In this document: piece after piece, positions 57,612 to 64,000 of the stretch
Layout: every line of letters begins with the position of its first letter
Numbering within the stretch: position 1 is the stretch's first letter
Source of the DNA: Actinomadura meyerae
GTDB lineage: Bacteria > Actinomycetota > Actinomycetes > Streptosporangiales > Streptosporangiaceae
Reading direction: 5' to 3'
NCBI RefSeq assembly: GCF_900188445.1
Contig: NZ_FZOR01000017.1
Span: 1-64,000 of the forward strand
Length of the DNA: 64,000 bases
Position numbers and translations under genes: made by a program
The notes under the pieces: model-generated
Databases searched by the model: none
What the model was told of the DNA's origin: nothing
What the model saw: the letters and a program-made list of their open reading frames with translations, nothing else

Positions 57612-58070
57612 ATGGCGACGATCAGGGACGTTGCCGCGTACATCCTGGCCAAGGCCGGGCCGATGACGACCATGAAGCTGCAGAAGCTCTGCTACTACTC
57701 CTACGGCTACCACCTCGCCTGGGAAGAGCGTCCGCTGTTCCCTGAGCGTTTCCAGGCATGGGCCAACGGCCCTGTCGCACCCGACCTCTACGCCTGCCAC
57801 CGCGGCCGGTTCCAGCTCGACCGCGGCGATATCCCCGGCCACTCCGAAGCGCTGGATGTCGGGGAGCGGGAGTCGATCGACCTGGTCCTGGAGGCTCTTG
57901 GTGGCTACAGCGCCCACCAGCTGTCCACCATGACTCACCGCGAGACGCCCTGGGTCAACGCCCGCGCCCGCGCGGGCGCGAGGGACATGGAACGCAGCAG
58001 CGAAGAACTCCGCGACGACGAGATCATGGAGTGCTTCGACGCCTTGGCCTCCGCCGGTGGCGAAGCCTAA
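57612..58070 (+). CDS. Panacea (DUF4065/SocA-like) antitoxin candidate
   Basis: A protein of 152 residues. The DUF4065/Panacea core is clear: IRDVAAYILAKAGPMTTMKL, QKLCYYSYGYHLAWEERPLF, ERFQAWANGPVAPDLYACHR, then WVNARA near the end. Panacea domains are antitoxin domains that neutralise many unrelated toxins. It overlaps the next gene by 14 bases, the usual toxin-antitoxin arrangement, with the antitoxin first. ATG 57612 is preferred to an upstream ATG at 57549. Confidence 0.82.
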   Translation: MATIRDVAAYILAKAGPMTTMKLQKLCYYSYGYHLAWEERPLFPERFQAWANGPVAPDLYACHRGRFQLDRGDIPGHSEALDVGERESIDLVLEALGGYSAHQLSTMTHRETPWVNARARAGARDMERSSEELRDDEIMECFDALASAGGEA

Positions 58071-58509
58071 GAAGCAGGTCTCCCGCCCCAAGATCAAAAG
58101 CAAGCAGACGCCGCAGCGCCCCGTGCTGCCGGGCGTGGAGACCTCTGACGAACGCATCTGCTGGCGGTTCAAGCACGTCGACCACGGCGGCCCCTGGGGC
58201 TTCGACAAGGTCGACGGCGCAACCTTGTGCTGGCTCATGGAACGGCTTGCAGCCTTTGAGGGCATGACCGTCAACGAGCTTTTCCACACTGGCGGCTATC
58301 CGGGCAAGGACTACAACGTCCCTGACATCCCGAGCAAGGAGGCACTCGACCGCCTGGAAGAGTGCGGCCTGGGCGACATGACCAAGATCTGGTGCCTGCG
58401 TCTGCAGGGCGAACCCCGCCTCTACGGCTTCCTTCACGGTCACGTCTTCCACGTCATCTGGTGGGACCCCGAACACCAGGTCTGGCCAAGCAAGCTCAAG
58501 CACACCTGA
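58057..58509 (+). CDS. Probable toxin partner of the Panacea antitoxin
   Basis: A protein of 150 residues starting GTG. Lys/Arg-rich N-terminus, then CWRFKHVDHGGPWGFDKVDG, LCWLMERLAAFEGMTVNELF and the end RLYGFLHGHVFHVIWWDPEH. The C-terminal HVFHVIWWDPEHQVWPS motif is typical of a small family often next to antitoxins. Catalytic residues may be the His/Asp/Glu of this motif. Whether it is toxic is inference from context. Confidence 0.65.
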   Translation: MAKPKKQVSRPKIKSKQTPQRPVLPGVETSDERICWRFKHVDHGGPWGFDKVDGATLCWLMERLAAFEGMTVNELFHTGGYPGKDYNVPDIPSKEALDRLEECGLGDMTKIWCLRLQGEPRLYGFLHGHVFHVIWWDPEHQVWPSKLKHT

Positions 58510-58930
58510 AGAGGCGGGGCCGCGAACCTGGCGGCCCCGCCTCCAGTTTCTTCACCAGGCAGTCGCGTCCAGCTAGGACACCAAGGTCAACGAGCCGGCA
58601 CTGGCCGTATACGGCTGCCCATGCAGCACCAGACAGTGGCCGTGGCAGCGTCGAGCCCATCCACGCTGGGGGGACAACCCGGCCACAGGGCAGGTGCGTC
58701 GTCGCCGCGAACGGTAACGCGGCAGCGGCCACACCCGTAACGCCCGCCCGGCGCGAACGCGGCGGCCAGCGGCATCGAAGAACCTCTTCGCACCCGGCCG
58801 AGGAGCAGTCGAGCAACTGACCGGACACAGCACAGACCGGCGTCGCGGCGGGGGACGCGTCGGACGCTGACGGGCACGAACCCGACCACCAGCACGGACC
58901 ACGGAACGTTGACGTCCTGGCTTGCTTCAA
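58510..58930. other. Gap with no supported gene
   Basis: About 420 bases with open frames on both strands but none with a start, RBS and protein-like content. GC-rich Cys/Pro/Arg reading on the minus strand looks like chance. It leads into the operator cluster at 58931. Confidence 0.5.
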
Positions 58931-59032
58931 AGGTACCCATGTACCTATGGTTTGCGTGACAGCGAAAGGTACCCGTGTACCTCTAGGCTTAGTGAGGTGA
59001 GAGTCCCAATGTTGAAAGGTGCCCATGTACCT
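58931..59032. promoter_or_regulatory. Three copies of a palindromic operator
   Basis: AGGTACCCATGTACCT (58931-58946), AGGTACCCGTGTACCT (58967-58982) and AGGTGCCCATGTACCT (59017-59032). Each is AGGTAC-N4-GTACCT with at most one change, and AAAGG or AAGG leads each copy. A TAGGCT (58984-58989) hexamer lies between copies 2 and 3. The first two starts are 36 bases apart and the last two 50. These fit repressor sites round the promoter of the next gene. Confidence 0.75.
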
Positions 59033-59047
59033 GGGAGACTGCGGCGC

Positions 59048-59470
59048 GTGGCTCGTCAGCTCCGTTCGGGGCGCAAGTACCGCTCCGTCGCCATCGATGA
59101 CCTGCCTTGGGACATCGGGGAGTACCCCACCAGGCAGATGGAGACGAGCCGCAACAGCATCATCGAACAGTTGTTCGCATGGTGGCTGAGGCTGCCCGGC
59201 GCCAAGCTTCCTGAGCGCCCCGACCCCGAGCTGATGAAGAAGCTCATCGACGCCTGGCAGCGGCGCCAGGAAACGATCCGCGCCACCGCCTACACGATGC
59301 CCTGCGCCGAGTGCGGGGTCCAGCAGGGGCCCTGCATCACCGCCGAACGCAAGCTGATCACCGAGACGATCCACAAGCCGCGGCTGGAGGCTGCGACCAA
59401 GCGGGTCGACGAGACCCTTGGCGACACGCTGCTCGACGCGCTGCCCGAGACCGGCACCGCCGGCTCGTAG
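59048..59470 (+). CDS. Hypothetical protein with a Cys-rich zinc-finger-like motif
   Basis: A protein of 140 residues. GTG 59048 is chosen because earlier in-frame starts (59009, 58997) would put the third operator inside the coding region. It has RKYRSVAIDDLPWDIGEYPT, RNSIIEQLFAWWLRLPGAKL, and the motif MPCAECGVQQGPCITAERKL (C-x2-C...C) of many actinophage and integrative-element proteins. Likely under control of the three operators. Confidence 0.65.
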   Translation: MARQLRSGRKYRSVAIDDLPWDIGEYPTRQMETSRNSIIEQLFAWWLRLPGAKLPERPDPELMKKLIDAWQRRQETIRATAYTMPCAECGVQQGPCITAERKLITETIHKPRLEAATKRVDETLGDTLLDALPETGTAGS

Positions 59471-59584
59471 CCCGGCCGGGTCTCTGCCGCTGAACGCGGC
59501 GTCCTCTCACCTCTAAGGCTGCCGCCCCCTGCTGCCTCGGGGCCGGCCGCCTCCATCACCCATGCCTTGATACGGAGCTTCCGC

Positions 59585-60517
59585 ATGCCCGCACGCCCGC
59601 GTGAGCGCCTCACCGCGGCCGAGCCCGCCCTGTTCTGGGAGTGGGTAAGGGTCGTCCGCCGGGTGCGCCTGGGCTTTTACGACAGTCCCAAGAAGGATCC
59701 GAAGAAATGGGTGTCGTCCAAGGTGGTGCAGCACCTGGCGCTCACGGTCGTCACCTACGGCGACTACCCCGACGGCACCAGCATCCGCCCCTCGGTCGGC
59801 AGGCTGGCCAGGGTCTGCGACATCGACGAGCGGACGGTGCGTGCCTGCTTGAAGCGGCTGGCCGAGCTGGGCTTGCTCGACCTGGTCGTCCCCCACCGTC
59901 ACCCCGGCCGTGGGGGAGGGGAGGGGCGGCCCGCCGAGTACCGGCTGGCGCTGCCGGAAGGGCTGCTGGAGCGGGTGGCGCACCTGGACCCCGACGAACG
60001 GGAGCTGGTGGTGCCGGAGGGGGCGGACATGCCGCCCGAGCGCAGGCCGCGCCCGAAAAAGGCGGGTGCGGCACCCGGGAAACCACGGGGAACGGCGGGT
60101 GCCGCCCGCACCGAATCAGGCGCCGAGCCTGTGGATAACCGCGAAACGCCGGGTGCCGCCCGCACCGGATCGGCACGGCCGGACCCGCCCGCCGAAGAAA
60201 CGCCGGGTGCTGCCCCACAAACCGCGGGTGCTGCCCGCACAAACGCCGGGTGCCGCACCCGCCCACCGACACATGTACCTCACCAATCACCAAGCCATTT
60301 CCCAACTCACTCTGGTCACGGGGCTGATGTGGAAGGCAACCCCGCCGCGTGCACCGAGCCTTCGGCGAGAAGAAGTCATCTGCGGGCGGTTCCGCCGCCG
60401 GGCCACTGCTGGGGCTGCGGCGCCGTCCTGGACCCCGACGGCTCCTGTTTCGTCTGCCCGCCCGATACCGCCGCCGGGCCACCCCAGTACCCGCCTCACG
60501 CCCACACCGGGCCGTGA
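59585..60517 (+). CDS. Winged-helix replication protein with embedded origin-like repeats
   Basis: A protein of 310 residues. The N-terminal part (1-110) is a winged helix (KWVSSKVVQHLALTVVTYGD, then IRPSVGRLARVCDIDERTVR, ACLKRLAELGLLDLVV), as in replication initiators of phages and actinomycete elements. A long disordered Pro/Ala/Arg middle (about 150-235) is encoded by repeated DNA, and a zinc ribbon (CWGCGAVLDPDGSCFVCPPD) lies near the end. The middle DNA contains iteron-like repeats and a DnaA box, like lambda-type O genes that hold their own origin. Confidence 0.72.
   Translation: MPARPRERLTAAEPALFWEWVRVVRRVRLGFYDSPKKDPKKWVSSKVVQHLALTVVTYGDYPDGTSIRPSVGRLARVCDIDERTVRACLKRLAELGLLDLVVPHRHPGRGGGEGRPAEYRLALPEGLLERVAHLDPDERELVVPEGADMPPERRPRPKKAGAAPGKPRGTAGAARTESGAEPVDNRETPGAARTGSARPDPPAEETPGAAPQTAGAARTNAGCRTRPPTHVPHQSPSHFPTHSGHGADVEGNPAACTEPSARRSHLRAVPPPGHCWGCGAVLDPDGSCFVCPPDTAAGPPQYPPHAHTGP
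60064..60262 (+). repeat. Iteron-like repeats with a DnaA box
   Basis: Six copies of GGGTGC-N-GC with consensus GGGTGCYGCCCGCAC start at 60064, 60097, 60151, 60205, 60226 and 60248. Spacings are 33, 54, 54, 21 and 22 bases. The 22-base step changes reading frame, so the similarity is at DNA and not protein level. A perfect DnaA box (TGTGGATAA, the complement of TTATCCACA) lies at 60130-60138 among the repeats. Confidence 0.6.
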
Positions 60518-60587
60518 CGAATACCCGACCCCTAACGGACGCAGCGCGCCCGATGTGGAACGCTGCGTTGCTCGAAAAGGAGAGATC

Positions 60588-61385
60588 ATGCCCCCCAACC
60601 CGGCGCCGTCGGCCCGGCAGATCCTCACCCGCGCCGCCGACATCCTCAACGCCCAGGGCCTGGCCCAGCACCAGGACTACGAGCCCGTCCCGCCCCTGCC
60701 GCCGCAGGACAGCCCGGTCTCCCCGCCCGCCGCGCTCGCCCTGGCCGCCGGTGTCGACATGCACTCACCGAACGCCTACAACCCGACCGGGGCGCACGCC
60801 CAAGCGGTGCTGATCCTCGGCCGGCACATCCTGGGCACCGGGCCGCACACCGCCACACCGAACCTGGCGCTGGACGAGCTGACCGACTGGAACGACGAAC
60901 CCGGCCAGACGGTCGAGCACCTGGCCAAGCGGGTCCGCGACGCGGCCGAGAACGGCGAACTCGACCCGGTCGACCTGCACGCCTCCGTCACCGGCTACGC
61001 CCGCGCGGTCCGGTGCGCATTCGCCGACGCAAGGATCGACCTGGACCCGACCTGGGAGCAGGGCTGCACGCCGCCGATTGCCCGGCTGTTCATCGACGAC
61101 CGCCGCAGCCCGGAAGGGTTCCGCGCGGTGGTCGAGTGGGACGAGCGGGGCTGGGCGGCCGGCTGGCACGAGAACACCCTGGGCGGGAGCGTCACGCACG
61201 ACCGGGTGTGGCTCGGCGTCGGCGTCGCCCCGGCCCCCGGCGTGGTCGCGGACGCGGCGGCGCGGTGGCTGACCGCACCGGGCGGGTTCACCGAGATGCA
61301 GTCCGCCACCGGCTGCGAGCAGCGGCAGCTGGCCGGACTGTTGGACCGCGCCGCCGCCTCCACCGGCCAGGACCGCACCCCCTGA
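60588..61385 (+). CDS. Hypothetical element-encoded protein
   Basis: A protein of 265 residues after AAAGGAGAG. N-terminal helix QILTRAADILNAQGLAQHQD, a central helical section (VEHLAKRVRDAAENGELDPV), then WDERGWAAGWHENTLGGSVT and HDRVWLGVGVAPAPGVVADA. Proteins with the same end domain follow replication genes in actinomycete integrative elements. Function unknown. Confidence 0.65.
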   Translation: MPPNPAPSARQILTRAADILNAQGLAQHQDYEPVPPLPPQDSPVSPPAALALAAGVDMHSPNAYNPTGAHAQAVLILGRHILGTGPHTATPNLALDELTDWNDEPGQTVEHLAKRVRDAAENGELDPVDLHASVTGYARAVRCAFADARIDLDPTWEQGCTPPIARLFIDDRRSPEGFRAVVEWDERGWAAGWHENTLGGSVTHDRVWLGVGVAPAPGVVADAAARWLTAPGGFTEMQSATGCEQRQLAGLLDRAAASTGQDRTP

Positions 61386-61455
61386 ACGAGATCCCGCTGA
61401 CCCCGGTGGCCGCGGCCGAGCCGCTGCCCACCAACAACACCCGGAAGGGCCCCCA

Positions 61456-61962
61456 GTGAACGTGAACGAGCGGTTCGTCCGCGACGACAGCACGTGGATG
61501 CGCCGAGCTGGAGGAGCCCCGGTGATCGAGGAGGCCCTGGCCGACTACCTGAGCGCGACGATCCTGGCGCTGAAACCGCACCTCGCGCCCGTTGCTTCGT
61601 GGGACGACCCAGACATGCCCGCAGCGGCGATCGTCCTGGACGACACGCGCCGCCAGATCACCTGGACGCCGGGAACGGGCTGGCGCCACACGCGCCTGCA
61701 CCCCTCGACCGGAACCCAGTACGGCCCGGCGTACTACCTGGACGCCGGGCCGGTCCCGGCCCCGCGAGTGGTCGCCGACCGGCTGCACCGCTGGCGGCCC
61801 GGCGGGCTCGCCTGGACCATCACGCAGCCGTACTACCGGCCCGGTGACGTGCTGGAGGAGCTGCGCAGAGCCGTTCCCGACCCCGCCGACGACGAGGGCG
61901 CCTGCTGCAAGACGTGCGGGACGCGGCTGCCGCGGCCCGCGATCGAGGAAGACCGTGGCTGA
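61456..61962 (+). CDS. Hypothetical protein with a C-terminal Cys pair
   Basis: A protein of 168 residues starting GTG: VIEEALADYLSATILALKPH, then DTRRQITWTPGTGWRHTRLH, YYLDAGPVPAPRVVADRLHR and ACCKTCGTRLPRP (C-x2-C) at the end. The middle domain parallels the C-terminal half of the 60588 protein, so the two may be related. Confidence 0.6.
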   Translation: MNVNERFVRDDSTWMRRAGGAPVIEEALADYLSATILALKPHLAPVASWDDPDMPAAAIVLDDTRRQITWTPGTGWRHTRLHPSTGTQYGPAYYLDAGPVPAPRVVADRLHRWRPGGLAWTITQPYYRPGDVLEELRRAVPDPADDEGACCKTCGTRLPRPAIEEDRG

Positions 61963-61978
61963 CGCCCCGGCCACGCCC

Positions 61979-62044
61979 GGTGAACCGCCGGTGGGCGGTT
62001 CACCGGGCACGGCACCGGTTGCGTCGCCGAGCTGCTCGGCGACG
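61979..62044 (+). terminator. Two hairpins
   Basis: GGTGAACCGCC/GGCGGTTCACC (61979-61989 with 61994-62004, 4-nt loop) and CGTCGCCGAG/CTCGGCGACG (62022-62031 with 62035-62044, 3-nt loop). They follow the 61456 gene and would limit read-through into the next unit. Confidence 0.65.
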
Positions 62045-62072
62045 GAACCCGCGCCGACAGCGACGACAGGAA

Positions 62073-62303
62073 ATGAATGGAGCTGGTGACTTGACCATCC
62101 TCGTCTACGTTGTCCCGGCGGCCGTGCTGATCGGCACGGTCCTGGCCCTCTGCTGGTCGGAGAGCCGGGCCCTGGTCGATCACCTCGATGAACCCCCGAT
62201 GGCCCAGAACGACGACACCGGCGACGACATCGGCGACTACGGTGATGACCACGGCGGTGAGGGGGCGGCCATGTACACCCGTCCGGAGGTCGACCCGTGG
62301 TGA
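62073..62303 (+). CDS. Small single-span membrane protein
   Basis: A protein of 76 residues with GACAGGAA just before the ATG. One membrane helix at about 9-28 (ILVYVVPAAVLIGTVLALCW) and a very acidic C-tail (NDDTGDDIGDYGDDHGGEGA). Its stop overlaps the next gene. Similar small proteins lie in the transfer regions of actinomycete elements. Confidence 0.65.
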   Translation: MNGAGDLTILVYVVPAAVLIGTVLALCWSESRALVDHLDEPPMAQNDDTGDDIGDYGDDHGGEGAAMYTRPEVDPW

Positions 62304-62983
62304 ACCAGGACCGGCCCGTGGTCCCGGCGTCGTGTGCGCACCGCCCCACCGTCGGCGGGCTGGTGATCCCGGTGGTGAACGTGCGGCTCGTCGGCGGAGG
62401 TGTCGACTTCCGTGCCCGCCACCAGACGGTGCTGGAGCGGTCGTGGCTCAAAACCCGCTGCCAGGTCTGCGACCGGCCCGCCGGTCGTCCCGTGGTGCTG
62501 TTCGGCGGCCCCGACGAACTCGCCGCAGGGCAGTTCGACGAGTCGCCGGTGTGCACGGCGTGCGCCGCCTACACCTCCCGCGCGTGCCCGATGATCGCCG
62601 GGCGGCAGGACCGTTCACCCGCCCGGCCGCGCCTGTCGGAGGGGCAGCGGGGCCGCACCTGCCCGGACCCGGCCTGCGGCTGCGACGGCTGGGTGCCGCT
62701 CGACACCAGCCGAACCGAGGAGCGGGAGGCCCGCGCCTGGTATGCGGTGTTCATCGACCCCGCCGGCTACGCCGTCACCGTGCAGGAGACCGACACCGTC
62801 CACGACGGCCGCCGGCACCGCCGCATCGCCGTCCACGGCGGCCGGCTGACCGCGCCGCCGTTGAAGGTCGTCCAAGTGTCCGAGCCCGGCATCGGCCGGG
62901 TGTGGCGGCGGCTGCCGCCCGCCGACGCCGCCGCGCTGCTGCCCACCGACTACCGTCTCCCGCCCGAGGCGAGGCTTGCCTGA
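62297..62983 (+). CDS. Hypothetical zinc-ribbon protein
   Basis: A protein of 228 residues starting GTG. Two Cys pairs (RCQVCDRPAG and SPVCTACAAYTSRACP) about 30 residues apart, then a third Cys group (CPDPACGCDGW). A C-terminal beta domain follows (YAVFIDPAGYAVTVQETDTV, RRIAVHGGRLTAPPLKVVQV). Typical of the conserved accessory proteins of actinomycete integrative elements; function unknown. Confidence 0.65.
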   Translation: MVNQDRPVVPASCAHRPTVGGLVIPVVNVRLVGGGVDFRARHQTVLERSWLKTRCQVCDRPAGRPVVLFGGPDELAAGQFDESPVCTACAAYTSRACPMIAGRQDRSPARPRLSEGQRGRTCPDPACGCDGWVPLDTSRTEEREARAWYAVFIDPAGYAVTVQETDTVHDGRRHRRIAVHGGRLTAPPLKVVQVSEPGIGRVWRRLPPADAAALLPTDYRLPPEARLA

Positions 62984-63036
62984 CCTCGGCTGGTATGCCC
63001 GTCCGCGCCCCAAACCGTCCCCGTTGTCGATGGTGC

Positions 63037-63219
63037 TCAGTGGTAGGCGGCGACGGCGGCGAGGTACAGGCCGAGGAAGGTGGCTGCCGTGCCGGCGCCG
63101 GTCAGGATTGCGTTGGCGGTGCCAGCGCCGGTGCTGCGGGTGAGCAGGCCGGTGGTGACCGCGATGTTGAGTGCGGTGGACAGGGCGAGCAGCAGGGACA
63201 GGATCTGGACCGTGCTCAT
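63037..63219 (-). CDS. Small two-helix membrane protein
   Basis: A protein of 60 residues: VQILSLLLALSTALNIAVTT and TANAILTGAGTAATFLGLYL are two membrane segments joined by a short polar loop. It recalls the Spd-type spread proteins of actinomycete plasmids, which help intramycelial spread; that link is inference. Confidence 0.6.
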   Translation of the reverse strand: MSTVQILSLLLALSTALNIAVTTGLLTRSTGAGTANAILTGAGTAATFLGLYLAAVAAYH

Positions 63220-63387
63220 CGGGGTGCTCCCTCAAGTTGTCGAGGCTGTTGAACACCCATTTGCGGGTCCGGATCAGGTCGATCCCATGGAATGCGGATC
63301 CGGATGAGTGTGCGGTGGTTACGCTGCAGGAAACGTAGGGGTCCGGGTTGATCCGGGTCGGATCCCGGTTGGTGCGGGAGGGCGAGG

Positions 63388-64000
63388 GTGGGCAGTCCGT
63401 TTCGTCCACAGATCGGCCCGAATACGTCTTCTAAGGTGCTGGACGAGCTCGCCCGGTTGTGGGATCAAGCGATTCACCATGGTGAGCCGGTGTCGCAGGA
63501 CCGGTTGGCCACGCAGGCTGATGTGCCGCTGACCACGCTGAACTCGTGGTCGACCGGCAAGTCCTTGCCGCGCGACCTGGACCAGCTGACGCAGGTCGGT
63601 TCCGTGCTGGCCCAATGGGCCAGGGAGAAGCCGTACCCCCAGGCCGTGTGGTCACGGTTACTCACCGCCGACAGAGCCGGCAAGGCGCGCGGTGAAGCAG
63701 CTGCTCCGCCGGGTGCTGGGGGAGGCAGGGCCGGTGTCGGCCGGCCGCTGGATGAAGTGACCGACCCGTTCGTGCTGGAGGTGCACCGGCCGATCGCCTC
63801 GGAGCGGGTGGGCGTGCCGGCGCCGCTGTTGCCGCCGTATGTGCGGCGGGCGCATGACGATCGGCTCGCCCAGGTGGTCGAGCGGGCAGCCGCCGGGCAC
63901 AGCGCGATGGCGGTGCTGGTGGCCGCGTCGTCGGCGGGCAAGACTCGGGCCTGCTGGGAGGCCCTGCACCGGTTGCGGGACCGGCAGGAGGGGTGGCGGT
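63388..64000 (+). CDS. HTH and P-loop ATPase protein (STAND-like), partial
   Basis: The gene runs off the right edge; 204 residues are visible. GTG start with a GGGAGG RBS. Residues about 20-60 form an HTH (HHGEPVSQDRLATQADVPLT, then LNSWSTGKSLPRDLDQLTQV). The P-loop VLVAASSAGKTRACWEALHR (A-x3-GKT) begins near residue 174. Actinobacterial proteins of this build carry long repeat C-termini and act as regulators or defence ATPases. The end is needed to decide. Confidence 0.7.
   Translation, partial: MGSPFRPQIGPNTSSKVLDELARLWDQAIHHGEPVSQDRLATQADVPLTTLNSWSTGKSLPRDLDQLTQVGSVLAQWAREKPYPQAVWSRLLTADRAGKARGEAAAPPGAGGGRAGVGRPLDEVTDPFVLEVHRPIASERVGVPAPLLPPYVRRAHDDRLAQVVERAAAGHSAMAVLVAASSAGKTRACWEALHRLRDRQEGWR

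Noticed and set aside
1..64000. CRISPR arrays
   Set aside because: No regularly spaced direct repeats of 23-50 bases with unique spacers were seen; the repeats found are tandem coding repeats, operators or iteron-like.
1..64000. tRNA genes
   Set aside because: No cloverleaf with a T-loop of the GGTTCRAATCC type was recognised on either strand, including next to the integrase; a covariance-model search would settle this.

Overview
The window is high-GC actinobacterial chromosome. Paired XRE/DUF5753-DUF397 genes, tandem DUF574 methyltransferases, NsdA-like regulators, many GTG starts and four-base start/stop overlaps suggest a Streptosporangiales relative such as Actinomadura; the genus is inferred, not proved.

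Layout. (1) 1-415: 3' end of a 23S rRNA, the 5S rRNA and a terminator. (2) 417-3700: host genes on both strands: a YCII-like protein, a TetR regulator, a coupled pair of small hypotheticals, an XRE/DUF397 pair and a decayed SDR gene. (3) 3719-10315: a tightly overlapped acyl-CoA catabolic operon (AtuA-like protein, acyl-CoA carboxylase beta and alpha chains, acyl-CoA dehydrogenase). Its upstream region carries the same palindrome that precedes the TetR gene 2.3 kb away, so the TetR protein probably controls it. (4) 10352-12040: a tyrosine recombinase at the left boundary of a large accessory region. (5) 12-17 kb: a scrambled left arm with tail-fibre remnants, an ECF sigma operon and a RibD-like protein lacking its zinc ligands. 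(6) 17.3-39.5 kb: a siphovirus-type tail and lysis module: major tail protein, connector-like proteins, chaperone-like proteins, a 1662-residue tape measure, distal tail proteins, two fibre/chaperone-like pairs, an amidase and a holin-like protein. No terminase, portal, protease or capsid gene is visible in the window. Three stretches of non-structural DNA interrupt the module (a stealth-like transferase, an AT-richer membrane-protein gene, and a Crp-LuxR regulator region). (7) 39.5-52.8 kb: a structured RNA candidate, a gene under an SOS box, then regulators and enzymes (Nudix, APH-like, EEP, M48, two DUF574, GNAT). (8) 52882-54560: an intact IS1380-like element with a TTCAG target duplication. 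(9) 54.7-58.5 kb: a 33-residue peptide gene coupled to an isoaspartyl-type methyltransferase, then a Panacea toxin-antitoxin candidate. (10) 58.9-64 kb: a plasmid- or integrative-element-like replication segment with three operator palindromes, a winged-helix replication protein containing iteron-like repeats and a DnaA box, small zinc-ribbon and membrane proteins, and an HTH/P-loop ATPase cut by the window edge.

The strongest candidate for an undescribed system is the head-less tail and lysis locus. It has intact tail, fibre and lysis genes, a repeated promoter/leader element in front of four tail genes, duplicated fibre cassettes, and an SOS-type operator just beyond it. It could be a flexible (F-type) tailocin or a decayed prophage. 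The sequence alone does not decide, partly because the right end of the element lies outside the window.
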